From positions 1-32,208 of the IMG/VR virus record IMGVR_UViG_3300042549_003221: DNA of 32,208 bases, one strand, 5' to 3'. The position numbers and the translations under genes were made by a program. This document shows positions 1 through 6,430 of this stretch, piece after piece; position 1 is the stretch's first letter, and every line of letters starts with the position of its first letter. The notes below the pieces were generated by a model. It was given only the letters and a program-made list of their open reading frames with translations. It did no database searches and was not told where the DNA came from. Source of the DNA: a virus.

Positions 1-1
1 C

Positions 2-1048
2 ATCTCGACGCCCACGCCGGTCACGCCGACGTTCCGCGTGCTCGACATCCCGCCGTTGGTGGACGAGGACGCCTTCGTGCCGGGCTACTACATCGGCGCG
101 TGCTCGGCCGGCGGAGCTCGTTGGGGCGGCGCGGTGGTCTACGAGTCCCGCGACGGCGGCACGAACTACACGCAGGTCGCCACGCTCAACACGCAGTGCG
201 GCATGGGCACGCTGACCAGCTCGCTTGCGTCGGGCACGCCCGGCGATGGCATCGGCAGCGTGACCTACGACACAACCAACAGCTTCACGGTCGCCATCGA
301 CCGCGACAACGTGGTCCCGCTGGTCACGGTCACGACCGCATTTGTCGAGGCGGGCTGGAACTGGATGCTGGTCGAGAACGGTGCCAACTTCGAGATCCTC
401 GGCGCGCGCGACGTTGTCGACAACGGCGACGGCACGTTCACGTTCGACCACCTGCTGCGCGGCTTGCGAGGAACCTACGACAGCGCAGCGACCACCAAGG
501 CCGCAGGCAGCAAGGTGACGTTCCTCTACCAAGCGCGGCAGCTCGGCGCTGTGCAGTTCGTCCCGACCAACCTGAGCGCGGGAAGTTTGCCCACCACGAT
601 CGACATCAAGGTCGTGGCCGCTGGTCAGTCGATCGACGATGTGACGGCAGAGACGGTCACGCTCGACTGCTGGAACGCACGCCCGATGCCGGGCCGCATG
701 TTTGATACTGACCTGAACCTGAGCACGAACGACCGCACGTTCACGTTTGATCACTGGACGCGCCTTCAGTCTGTGCCAGGAAGTGGTGCTCCTTACCAAC
801 TCGACGAGAGTTACGAAGGCTACAAGGTCAACTTCTACGACCCGACTGGCGTCACGCTGCTGCGCACCAAGACGATCAGTGCACAGAACACGGGCAGCTC
901 GATGATCCGTGGCGCGCGCGAGTTCGTCTACACGGCAGCCGAGCAGACGGCGGACGGGTATACTCCGGGGCCAACGGAGACGTTCAAGGTCGAACGCTTC
1001 CAGCTCGGCGACTTCGGCGACGGTCGCACATGGATTGAGGACGTCTGA
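2..1048 (+). CDS. Host-specificity/tail-tip protein, C-terminal part (GTA gp15/Rcc01698-like), 5' truncated
   Basis: The frame is open from the window edge, so the N-terminal part of this gene lies outside the window; about 348 residues are visible. The visible part is rich in beta strands and holds a stretch LLRGLRGTYD, which resembles the conserved LLRG-R-GT segment of the C-terminal region of gene-transfer-agent and siphophage host-specificity proteins (Rcc01698-like). Proteins of this family sit at the distal tail tip and contact the host surface. The next gene starts on the last base of its stop codon (TGATG), so it heads or continues a tail operon. The assignment rests on motif memory and on gene order (tail-fibre-like gene directly after it), not on a search. 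A generic tail-tip or baseplate hub protein is the alternative. Confidence 0.7.
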   Translation: MSTPTPVTPTFRVLDIPPLVDEDAFVPGYYIGACSAGGARWGGAVVYESRDGGTNYTQVATLNTQCGMGTLTSSLASGTPGDGIGSVTYDTTNSFTVAIDRDNVVPLVTVTTAFVEAGWNWMLVENGANFEILGARDVVDNGDGTFTFDHLLRGLRGTYDSAATTKAAGSKVTFLYQARQLGAVQFVPTNLSAGSLPTTIDIKVVAAGQSIDDVTAETVTLDCWNARPMPGRMFDTDLNLSTNDRTFTFDHWTRLQSVPGSGAPYQLDESYEGYKVNFYDPTGVTLLRTKTISAQNTGSSMIRGAREFVYTAAEQTADGYTPGPTETFKVERFQLGDFGDGRTWIEDV

Positions 1049-2223
1049 TGCCAGTCATCAACCAGGACTACAGCGAGAACGTGGTGTTTTCCGGCGACTT
1101 CGCGCGCCGCACGGTCACTGCGCCTGTTGCAGCTGCTGACTACGTCGAGTTCCTCGACGCGACCGACGGCCTGGTCAAGCGCTGTCTGATCTCGGCCGTC
1201 AGCGGTGGTGTCACGGACGGCGACAAGGGCGACATCACGGTGTCGAGCAGTGGCACCGTCTGGACGCTCGATTCGCCAGTTGCGACCGCTCGCTTGGGCA
1301 CTGGAACCGCCGACAACAGCACGTTCCTGCGCGGCGATCAGACGTATGCCCACATCGAGGCATGCAGATTTCCCGTGAAGAATACGAGCGGCGGATCGCT
1401 GACAATCGGCACGCCTGTTTATGCGACCGGGAGCGTTGGGGCATCTGGCGCGACTGAAGTCGCGGCTGCGGACGCAAGCAACAGTGCCACAATGCCGTGC
1501 ATCGGAGTGCTGGAGGCGACGCTGGCAAACAACGCTAGTGGCTTTGCGGTCCCGCTGGGCATGGTGCGCGGTCTCAACACGTCTGCGTATTCGATGAACG
1601 GCGTCGTTTATGTCGCAGCCGGTGGCGGCCTGACGCCGACGAGGCCGACTGGCACGACCGATCTGGTGCAGAACATCGGGCGCGTCGTTCGCGTGCATGC
1701 AACTACCGGCGAGATCCTTGTGATGGGACCGGGCCGCACAAACGACGTGCAGAACCTGATCCCGACGAGCCGTCTTGCAAGCAGTGGCACGGCTAGTTCG
1801 TCGACCTATCTGCGCGGTGACCAGACCTGGGCCAGCATCCCAGGCGCGAGCGGCCAGACCACCGTCGACTTCGGCGCGTTCCCTGGCAGCTCGGACGCAT
1901 CGGTGGATATCACGGGCCAGACTGGCTTCGACGCAGCGTCGAACGTGGCGCAGGCGTGGCTGCTCGGCGTCGATACAGATGACCACACGGCAGACGAGCA
2001 CCGCGTGGAGACGATCTCGGTGGCAGTCGGCGCGTTAAGCACCGGCGCGGGCTTCACCATCTACGCACAGAACACGTCGCAACTGAACGAGCCGCTGCAA
2101 ATCGCAGCGCCTGCGACGTTTCGACAAACGGCAGCGAGCATTTACGGAACCAGCGGGCCAAGCGTTGGCGGAAAAGGCACGCGCATCTATGGCAAGTGGA
2201 CCGTCGCTTGGCGGTGGAGCTAA
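1048..2223 (+). CDS. Tail-fibre-like protein with LRGDQTW repeats
   Basis: This 391-residue protein has the low-complexity, Gly/Ser/Thr-rich make-up of phage tail fibres. Near residues 54-76 it carries TDGDKGDITVSSSGTVW, a segment often seen in tail fibres. It also holds two copies of a repeat ending in LRGDQT(Y/W): residues 82-100 (GTGTADNSTFLRGDQTY) and 242-261 (SGTASSSTYLRGDQTW). The C-terminal part (residues about 270-391) is a separate beta-rich unit with a DDHTADEH segment and ends in YGKWTVAWRWS. The start overlaps the upstream stop by one base (TGATG). It probably attaches to the tail tip and recognises the host, but no receptor-binding fold can be named from sequence alone. Confidence 0.7.
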   Translation: MPVINQDYSENVVFSGDFARRTVTAPVAAADYVEFLDATDGLVKRCLISAVSGGVTDGDKGDITVSSSGTVWTLDSPVATARLGTGTADNSTFLRGDQTYAHIEACRFPVKNTSGGSLTIGTPVYATGSVGASGATEVAAADASNSATMPCIGVLEATLANNASGFAVPLGMVRGLNTSAYSMNGVVYVAAGGGLTPTRPTGTTDLVQNIGRVVRVHATTGEILVMGPGRTNDVQNLIPTSRLASSGTASSSTYLRGDQTWASIPGASGQTTVDFGAFPGSSDASVDITGQTGFDAASNVAQAWLLGVDTDDHTADEHRVETISVAVGALSTGAGFTIYAQNTSQLNEPLQIAAPATFRQTAASIYGTSGPSVGGKGTRIYGKWTVAWRWS

Positions 2224-2229
2224 CAAGAC

Positions 2230-2886
2230 ATGGCAATCCAACTACAAGGGAATGGCGGCACCGTTGCCGAGGTCGATGGCACCAACTACCGGGCGATGCG
2301 CGCAACGCTGCGCCCGATCGACGCAGGCGCGCTCGGCGCTTACCGACTCTCGCTGCTTTCGGGCACCATGGCCGCAGGTCTTGCAGCTAACAGCGAGGTG
2401 TTCCAGTTCCGCTGGTCGGACGCGACGAGGCTGTGCATCGTGACGTCGGTGCTGTGGGACGGACTTTCGGGCAACGCGACAGCGTTCGCGGCTGGCATCG
2501 GCAAGGTCGATCTACTCGTTGCGCGTTCTTGGACCGCTGACGGTTCTGGCGGCTCTGCTGCGACGTTGAGCGGCAATAACCAGAAGCAGCGCACCAGCAT
2601 GGGCTCCACCTTGCTCGGTGCTGCGCGCATCAGCTCGACCGCTGCACTGACCGCAGGCACGAAGACGCTAGACGCGCACGCGCACGGTCAATACTCGGCT
2701 GCGTTTGGCACTGCGGCCAGCACGCAATGGATCCCGCAGTTCGATCTATTCCATGCTGACCCTGGTGGCGAGTCGCCGCTGATCCTCGCGCAGAACGAGG
2801 GATTTGTAGTGCGCGCTACCGTCCCAGCGACTGGCACTTGGCAGTTCGGCGTCACGGTTTGCTGGACAGAGGTCACGGCTTACTGA
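2230..2886 (+). CDS. Distal tail/virion protein of unknown function
   Basis: This 218-residue protein is not a family I can name with confidence. It is Ala/Gly/Thr-rich, has no transmembrane segment or signal peptide, and shows alternating hydrophobic patches typical of beta-structured virion proteins. It lies six bases after the tail-fibre-like gene and its stop overlaps the next start by one base (TGATG), so it belongs to the same late operon. Position and composition favour a fibre accessory or distal tail component. A capsid decoration role is possible but less likely here. Confidence 0.5.
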   Translation: MAIQLQGNGGTVAEVDGTNYRAMRATLRPIDAGALGAYRLSLLSGTMAAGLAANSEVFQFRWSDATRLCIVTSVLWDGLSGNATAFAAGIGKVDLLVARSWTADGSGGSAATLSGNNQKQRTSMGSTLLGAARISSTAALTAGTKTLDAHAHGQYSAAFGTAASTQWIPQFDLFHADPGGESPLILAQNEGFVVRATVPATGTWQFGVTVCWTEVTAY

Positions 2887-3146
2887 TGAGCACCATCAAG
2901 ATCGTGCTATCGCATCCGCACATCGAGCTGGAAGACGGCGCGATCGAATACTGCGTCAACTACCGATTGACCGAGGCCGTGCGTGGCGTCATGGACGGCG
3001 AGGTTGGCTACGAGCCAGCGGAAGGCGCAACGCAAGAGGAGATCTTGTCGGACTTGTGCCAGATGGCCGCCGACCACGCCAACCTCCAGACCGAGCACGC
3101 CGAGTCCTTTACCGCAGCCGACGTGATTACGTGGGAGGCTCGTTGA
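2886..3146 (+). CDS. Small acidic hypothetical protein
   Basis: An 86-residue acidic protein (many Glu and Asp) with no motif that I recognise. I place the start at the ATG that overlaps the upstream stop (TGATG); an in-frame start 48 bases upstream would run far into the preceding gene. No membrane segment or signal peptide is visible. It stands between the distal tail genes and the small membrane-protein cassette, so it could belong to either group. Confidence 0.5.
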   Translation: MSTIKIVLSHPHIELEDGAIEYCVNYRLTEAVRGVMDGEVGYEPAEGATQEEILSDLCQMAADHANLQTEHAESFTAADVITWEAR

Positions 3147-3147
3147 G

Positions 3148-3390
3148 ATGGCTTCCGACGAACGTAGCCAGATTAACCTGCGCGACGCGGTGGTCCCGCT
3201 GTCGGTCATCATGTCGATCGTCGGCGGTGCGCTGATGATCCAGTCGCGGCTGCTGCAAGTTGAGTTTGCGGTGACCAACCTGCGGCAGTGGATCGAGACG
3301 CGCGAGGACGCCAACTTCAAACGGCTGCAAGCCTTCTCGCAGGGCTTGGCCGATCGCAACCCCAGTCTGAACGTGCCCGAGGTCAAGTGA
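3148..3390 (+). CDS. Small membrane protein, holin- or inner-spanin-like
   Basis: An 80-residue protein with one hydrophobic segment at about residues 14-32, preceded by a charged N-terminus and followed by a charged helical region (about 35-70) that could form a coiled coil. A single N-terminal membrane helix followed by a soluble helical region is the layout of inner-membrane spanins and of some holins. The next two genes encode lipoproteins, which supports a lysis or envelope cassette. There is no sequence signature that decides the matter, so the functional call is inference from topology and context. Confidence 0.5.
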   Translation: MASDERSQINLRDAVVPLSVIMSIVGGALMIQSRLLQVEFAVTNLRQWIETREDANFKRLQAFSQGLADRNPSLNVPEVK

Positions 3391-3788
3391 TGCGACACCC
3401 ATGGATCTTGTCGTTGCTGCTGCTGACGAGCTGCGGCGTCTACACCAAGCTCAACGACGCCATCGACCGCGTTGACCTGGCCACTAAGGAAGCCGAGAAG
3501 GCGCTGACCGGCGTCGAGGCCGGGCTACGCAACATGGGCGAACAGGGCCAGAAGCTCGCGGACAAGGCAGCCGAGGTGCGGGCCGCAGTCGCTGAAGCCG
3601 ACAAGAACGGCGACGGCAAGGTGGCGGGCCTTGAGGAGTGGTATGGGCTGGTCATGCAGCTCCTCGCCATCTTCGGCATCGGCGGTTACGCGGTCTCGAC
3701 CAATGCCAAGCGACGCGCCAACACGGCTGCGATCTACGAGCAGCTTGACGGCCTCAAGGATCGCATCCGTGAAACGCCCAGGGCGTGA
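3390..3788 (+). CDS. Lipoprotein with EF-hand loop and internal membrane helix
   Basis: This 132-residue protein starts with a lipoprotein signal peptide: a hydrophobic run and then the lipobox LTSC, with Cys15 as the lipidated residue. A helical, charged region (residues about 18-70) with coiled-coil character follows. Next comes a canonical EF-hand loop, D71-K-N73-G-D75-G-K-V-A-G-L-E82, with ligand positions 1, 3, 5 and 12 filled. A hydrophobic segment (about 86-104) and a charged helical tail end the protein. The start is the ATG overlapping the upstream stop (TGATG). It may be a calcium-responsive envelope or lysis protein; the EF-hand, lipobox and membrane segment are visible, the role is inferred. 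The next gene starts inside its last codons. Confidence 0.65.
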   Translation: MRHPWILSLLLLTSCGVYTKLNDAIDRVDLATKEAEKALTGVEAGLRNMGEQGQKLADKAAEVRAAVAEADKNGDGKVAGLEEWYGLVMQLLAIFGIGGYAVSTNAKRRANTAAIYEQLDGLKDRIRETPRA

Positions 3789-3951
3789 CGCAGCGAGGGC
3801 AGCCGCAGTGGCTGCTCTCGTGCTTTTCAGCGCGTGCGCGACAACGCAGGCGCTGGTCGAGGCTCCAGAGGAGTTCTGGTTGACCGTCGAGAAGTTGCTG
3901 TGGGCTATATGGCAAGACGTGGAGTCCACGCTCCTGCTGTTGGGGATCTGA
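3769..3951 (+). CDS. Small lipoprotein, candidate outer-membrane spanin
   Basis: A 60-residue protein starting at a GTG inside the end of the upstream lipoprotein gene (20-base overlap, different frame). It has an Arg-rich N-terminus, a hydrophobic stretch and a lipobox-like FSAC, with Cys23 as the predicted lipid site. The mature part is only about 38 residues, of which a large share is hydrophobic (Trp- and Leu-rich). Small lipoproteins that overlap another membrane-protein gene are typical of o-spanins, which act with an i-spanin to fuse inner and outer membranes during lysis. The start codon choice is uncertain because the frame is also open upstream; the GTG is chosen because it places the signal peptide at the N-terminus. 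Confidence 0.55.
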   Translation: MKRPGRDAARAAAVAALVLFSACATTQALVEAPEEFWLTVEKLLWAIWQDVESTLLLLGI

Positions 3952-3961
3952 AGGAGAGGAC

Positions 3962-4993
3962 ATGGAACGCGCCGAGCTCGAAGAACTAATCCGTGCTCGA
4001 GTAACTTGCGGGCAATCGCAAAAGTCTGTCGCCCGAGAGTTAGGCGTCACCGAGTGGCGCGTTCGATGCGTCATGCGCAGCGAGGTGACGCGGCTCGTCA
4101 TCAAGCGTGACCAAGTGCAAGTCCGCTTGCATACGGTGCAGGCCAAGCCGGTCTCGTCCAACCGCTGCCTGATCCTGTCCGACATCCACATCCCCTACCA
4201 CGACCAGGCCGCGCTGGCCATCGCGCTGGAGTTCGCGCGCGACTGGAATCCGACCGTCATCGTGCTCAACGGCGACATCCTAGACGCGCAAGAGATCTCG
4301 TCGCACCCAAAGGACAAGCACAACCCGATCACATTCCAGGACGAGATCAACGAAGCCCGACAGTTTCTGCGCGTGCTGCGCCACGATCACAAGAAGGCGC
4401 GCATCTACTACACGATGGGCAACCACGAGCACCGCTTGGAGCGGTATCTGACGCAGCATGCGCCCGAGCTGTCCAGCGTGACGAGCCTCGCGCTCGACGA
4501 GCTGCTGGACCTGCAAGCGTTGGGCATCGAGTTCATCGACCAGCGGTGCAAGCTCACTGTCCCGCCGTTCGAGATCTTCCACGGCAGCATCATCCGCAAG
4601 GACGCTGGCAACTCCGTGCGTGGTCACATGACCAGGCGCGGCGGCTCAGTCGCCATGGGCCATACTCACCGCATGGGCATCGTGGCGCGCACTGACCGCA
4701 ACGGCGTGCACTGGGGAGTTGAGAACGGGCACCTGTCGGACCCAGACCCCGACTGGACGCACGACCCCGACTGGCAGCAGGGCTTCTCCTGCATCGAAGA
4801 GACGGACGGCGCCGTCTCGATCCGCCAGCACCACATCCACGACGGCAGGCTGTTAGTTGACGGGCGCATCTACCAAGCGGTGAACCATGGCGGACCAGAG
4901 AAGGACAAACATCCAGGCCGAAGTGCAGCGCATCCGCGAGCAGTATCTGGCAATGGTCCGCGGCCTCGGCGTCGAATCTCTCGCTCCCGCTGA
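3962..4993 (+). CDS. Calcineurin-like metallophosphoesterase with N-terminal HTH
   Basis: A 343-residue protein with a strong Shine-Dalgarno sequence (AAGGAGAGG) just before its ATG. Residues about 15-45 look like a helix-turn-helix (SQKSVARELGVTEWRVR). From residue 69 all motifs of the calcineurin-like phosphoesterase fold appear in order: SDIHIP (Asp74, His76), NGDILD (Asp105), GNHEH (Asn154, His155), His207 and GHTH (His234, His236). These residues bind two metal ions. Relatives hydrolyse phosphodiester or phosphomonoester bonds; the substrate here is unknown. The HTH may bind DNA. The domain seems to end near residue 305; the last 35 or so residues are Arg/Pro-rich and overlap the next gene by 107 bases in another frame, which looks like read-on caused by a lost stop codon or a frameshift. 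Confidence 0.85.
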   Translation: MERAELEELIRARVTCGQSQKSVARELGVTEWRVRCVMRSEVTRLVIKRDQVQVRLHTVQAKPVSSNRCLILSDIHIPYHDQAALAIALEFARDWNPTVIVLNGDILDAQEISSHPKDKHNPITFQDEINEARQFLRVLRHDHKKARIYYTMGNHEHRLERYLTQHAPELSSVTSLALDELLDLQALGIEFIDQRCKLTVPPFEIFHGSIIRKDAGNSVRGHMTRRGGSVAMGHTHRMGIVARTDRNGVHWGVENGHLSDPDPDWTHDPDWQQGFSCIEETDGAVSIRQHHIHDGRLLVDGRIYQAVNHGGPEKDKHPGRSAAHPRAVSGNGPRPRRRISRSR

Positions 4994-5144
4994 AGAGCGA
5001 GCGAAGATGGACCGCCTCGAGGACGCGCTCGCGCAGGTCTTCCTGTTCGCGGCGCAGCTCGACGCGGCCGCGCTGCTTGACGTCTATGGCGAGTGGCAGC
5101 GCATGGTGGATATCTACCCACTGGACGGCGACGCCGGTCAGTAG
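4887..5144 (+). CDS. Hypothetical 85-residue helical protein
   Basis: No family recognised. The protein is rich in charged residues and Ala/Leu and looks all-helical (segments around residues 8-30 and 38-75). It begins 107 bases before the metallophosphoesterase stop, in a different frame; its own composition looks like a normal protein, so this frame is likely the coding one in the overlap. Its stop codon abuts the box GAAGTTGACA that also occurs at two other promoter positions, so it closes the rightward operon that begins with the tail genes. Confidence 0.5.
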   Translation: MADQRRTNIQAEVQRIREQYLAMVRGLGVESLAPAEERAKMDRLEDALAQVFLFAAQLDAAALLDVYGEWQRMVDIYPLDGDAGQ

Positions 5145-5176
5145 AAGTTGACAGCAAGCAGAACGCTTGCCACGAT
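5144..5176 (+). promoter_or_regulatory. Candidate promoter with inverted repeat in the spacer
   Basis: The box GAAGTTGACA (5144-5153) contains a consensus -35 TTGACA. A perfect inverted repeat GCAAGC-AGAAC-GCTTGC fills the 17 bases that follow, and CACGAT stands at the -10 position (a weak match). The same GAAGTTGACA box occurs at 5548 and 11546. An inverted repeat between -35 and -10 is a usual place for an operator. The poor -10 leaves activity uncertain. Confidence 0.4.
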
Positions 5177-5190
5177 TCCGCCGCGACATG

Positions 5191-5214
5191 GGCACGGCTT
5201 GCGAGGGCCGTGCC
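5191..5214 (+). terminator. Strong GC hairpin, terminator-like without T-run
   Basis: GGCACGGC and GCCGTGCC form a perfect 8-bp stem with an 8-base loop, followed by a pyrimidine run TCCCTCCC instead of a U-tract. It lies just downstream of the operon ending at 5144 and could end that transcript or fold within an RNA started at the promoter just upstream. Without the T-run, classic intrinsic termination is doubtful. Confidence 0.4.
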
Positions 5215-5223
5215 TCCCTCCCA

Positions 5224-5290
5224 GACCGGCGGCGACAGTGATGCGTTGAACGAGAGCAGCGCATGTTCGTAAGAGGGGTCGCCGCCGGTC
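5224..5290. repeat. Perfect 13-bp inverted repeat enclosing a tiny ORF start
   Basis: GACCGGCGGCGAC (5224-5236) is matched exactly by its reverse complement at 5278-5290. Between them ATGCG (5241-5245) and CGCAT (5260-5264) form an inner 5-bp pair. The enclosed bases include the leader TGAACGAG and the ATG at 5263. As RNA this would fold into a long stem that hides the start codon region; as DNA it could be a protein binding site or cruciform. Confidence 0.6.
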
Positions 5291-5355
5291 ACTTTCTCAG
5301 CACACCGCCCACGACGAGCCTCCGGCATGACCGTGCCGGGCCTTCCGATTCTTGA
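5263..5355 (+). CDS. Tiny ORF with conserved phage leader, possible leader peptide
   Basis: A 30-residue ORF begins at an ATG placed exactly 8 bases after TGAACGAG, the same arrangement as at the starts of the ATPase gene (5632) and the helicase gene (6988). The product (MFVRGVAAGHFLSTPP...) has no recognisable domain. Its stop TGA overlaps a TTG start of the following small membrane ORF (TTGA), the kind of overlap that couples translation elsewhere in this window. It lies within strong inverted repeats, so it might be a regulatory leader peptide rather than a functional protein. Confidence 0.35.
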   Translation: MFVRGVAAGHFLSTPPTTSLRHDRAGPSDS

Positions 5356-5372
5356 CCGGGCGCGTCGTGGGC
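5307..5372. repeat. 9-bp inverted repeat enclosing a second hairpin
   Basis: GCCCACGAC (5307-5315) and GTCGTGGGC (5364-5372) are perfect reverse complements. Inside, CCGGCA (5322-5327) and TGCCGG (5334-5339) form a 6-bp hairpin with a 6-base loop. Together with the 13-bp pair upstream this makes a nested, strongly structured stretch. Confidence 0.5.
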
Positions 5373-5555
5373 ATCCTTCCCACCATGCCTTGCCACGCCT
5401 TCGGCTCCTGCCTTCTCCGCCCCTGCGCTAAGTCCTGCGACGCTGGGGCATCAAGCAAGCTCCACTGCTGGGCCGCGCTGGTCCTGTGCTCGTTGCTCTG
5501 GTTCGTCGCCATTGCGCTTTCCGTTGCTGCTCTAGAAAAGCTGCAAGGAAGTTGA
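5352..5555 (+). CDS. Small membrane protein, hypothetical
   Basis: A 67-residue frame from TTG at 5352, or 56 residues from the ATG at 5385. The C-terminal half holds a clear hydrophobic segment (WAALVLCSLLWFVAIALSVA) that would span a membrane once, with a short Lys/Gln tail. The N-terminal half has five Cys residues. The TTG overlaps the stop of the tiny ORF before it. The stop lies inside the next promoter box. A real small membrane protein is plausible given the clean hydrophobic segment, but GC-rich DNA also yields chance ORFs, so confidence is limited. Confidence 0.4.
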   Translation: MTGRVVGILPTMPCHAFGSCLLRPCAKSCDAGASSKLHCWAALVLCSLLWFVAIALSVAALEKLQGS

Positions 5556-5579
5556 CACACGCGAGCGAATCGCTAGCTT
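5548..5579 (+). promoter_or_regulatory. Phage promoter of the replication operon
   Basis: GAAGTTGACA (5548-5557) supplies TTGACA, and 16 bases later TAGCTT (5574-5579) matches the first two and last bases of TATAAT. The spacer includes GCGAGCGAA, which is also present in the spacer of the promoter at 11546-11577. The ATPase gene starts about 45 bases downstream of the predicted transcription start. The shared spacer word suggests a common activator or operator. Confidence 0.55.
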
Positions 5580-5631
5580 CCCGCCGGTCTGCACGTCGCA
5601 GACCTAGCAACCGACTGAACGAGTGAACGAC

Positions 5632-6378
5632 ATGATTTCCCTGAACGACATCCAACAGAACGTCCCGCAGGCTCCGCGCATCGTCATCTACGGCGTCCCC
5701 GGCATCGGCAAGACCACGCTGGCCGCCTGCGCGTCGAACCCGGTCTTCATCCAGACCGAAGACGGCTTGGGCACGATCACGGCGCCCGCCTTCCCGAAGG
5801 CCACGAGCTACCGCCAGGTGCTCGAAGCCATGGCCGTGCTGATCAACGAGCAGCACGACTTCCACACGGTGATCTTGGACTCGCTCGACGCGCTTGAGCC
5901 GCTGCTGTGGCAACACGTCTGCGAGGAGAACGGCAAGAAGAACATCGAGGAGTTCGGCTACGGCAAGGGCTTCACGTTTGCGGCGATGGAGTGGCGTCGG
6001 CTGACCAACGGATTCGACAAGCTGCGCGCGAAGGGCATCACCGTCGTGCTGATCGGCCACAGCCAGGTCGTGCGCTTCGAGTCGCCCGAGGTCGATGCAT
6101 ACGACCGCTACCAGTTGCGCCTGCACAAGCTCGCCGAAGCGACGATCGTCGATTGGGCCGACGCTGTGCTGTTCGCCAACTACCGCGTCACGGCCGTGGT
6201 CAGCGGTGACCGCAAGCGTGGCGTGGGCGATGGCTCGCGCGTGCTGATGACCACCGAGCGCCCGGCCTTCCGTGCGAAGAACCGCTACCGCTTGCCGGAC
6301 CAGATCCCCATCCCTGCCAACGACCCGCAGGCGGGATGGAACCAACTCATGGGCGCGATCGCGGACACGGTGTCCTGA
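5632..6378 (+). CDS. Sak4-like RecA-fold recombination ATPase (AAA_24)
   Basis: A 248-residue P-loop ATPase. Walker A is GVPGIGKTT at residues 21-29, and VILDSLDAL near residue 83 fits Walker B. The following VVLIGHSQVVRF and DWADAVLFANY segments fit the AAA_24/Sak4 family of phage single-strand annealing and RecA-like recombinases. These act with a single-strand binding partner in phage recombination and replication. The DUF669 gene directly downstream is a frequent companion. I chose the ATG at 5632 because TGAACGAG stands 8 bases before it, as at 6988; a GTG three codons upstream is the alternative. It is the first main gene after the promoter at 5548. Confidence 0.8.
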   Translation: MISLNDIQQNVPQAPRIVIYGVPGIGKTTLAACASNPVFIQTEDGLGTITAPAFPKATSYRQVLEAMAVLINEQHDFHTVILDSLDALEPLLWQHVCEENGKKNIEEFGYGKGFTFAAMEWRRLTNGFDKLRAKGITVVLIGHSQVVRFESPEVDAYDRYQLRLHKLAEATIVDWADAVLFANYRVTAVVSGDRKRGVGDGSRVLMTTERPAFRAKNRYRLPDQIPIPANDPQAGWNQLMGAIADTVS

Positions 6379-6430
6379 TCACGCTCTGAACCCTGTAACC
6401 ACAACAACCAAGAAGAGAGAGAGACAGAAC

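Noticed and set aside
928-2001. - strand open frame (357 codons) opposite the tail-fibre-like gene
   Set aside because: No motif or ribosome binding site, biased composition, and it conflicts with a well-supported + strand gene.
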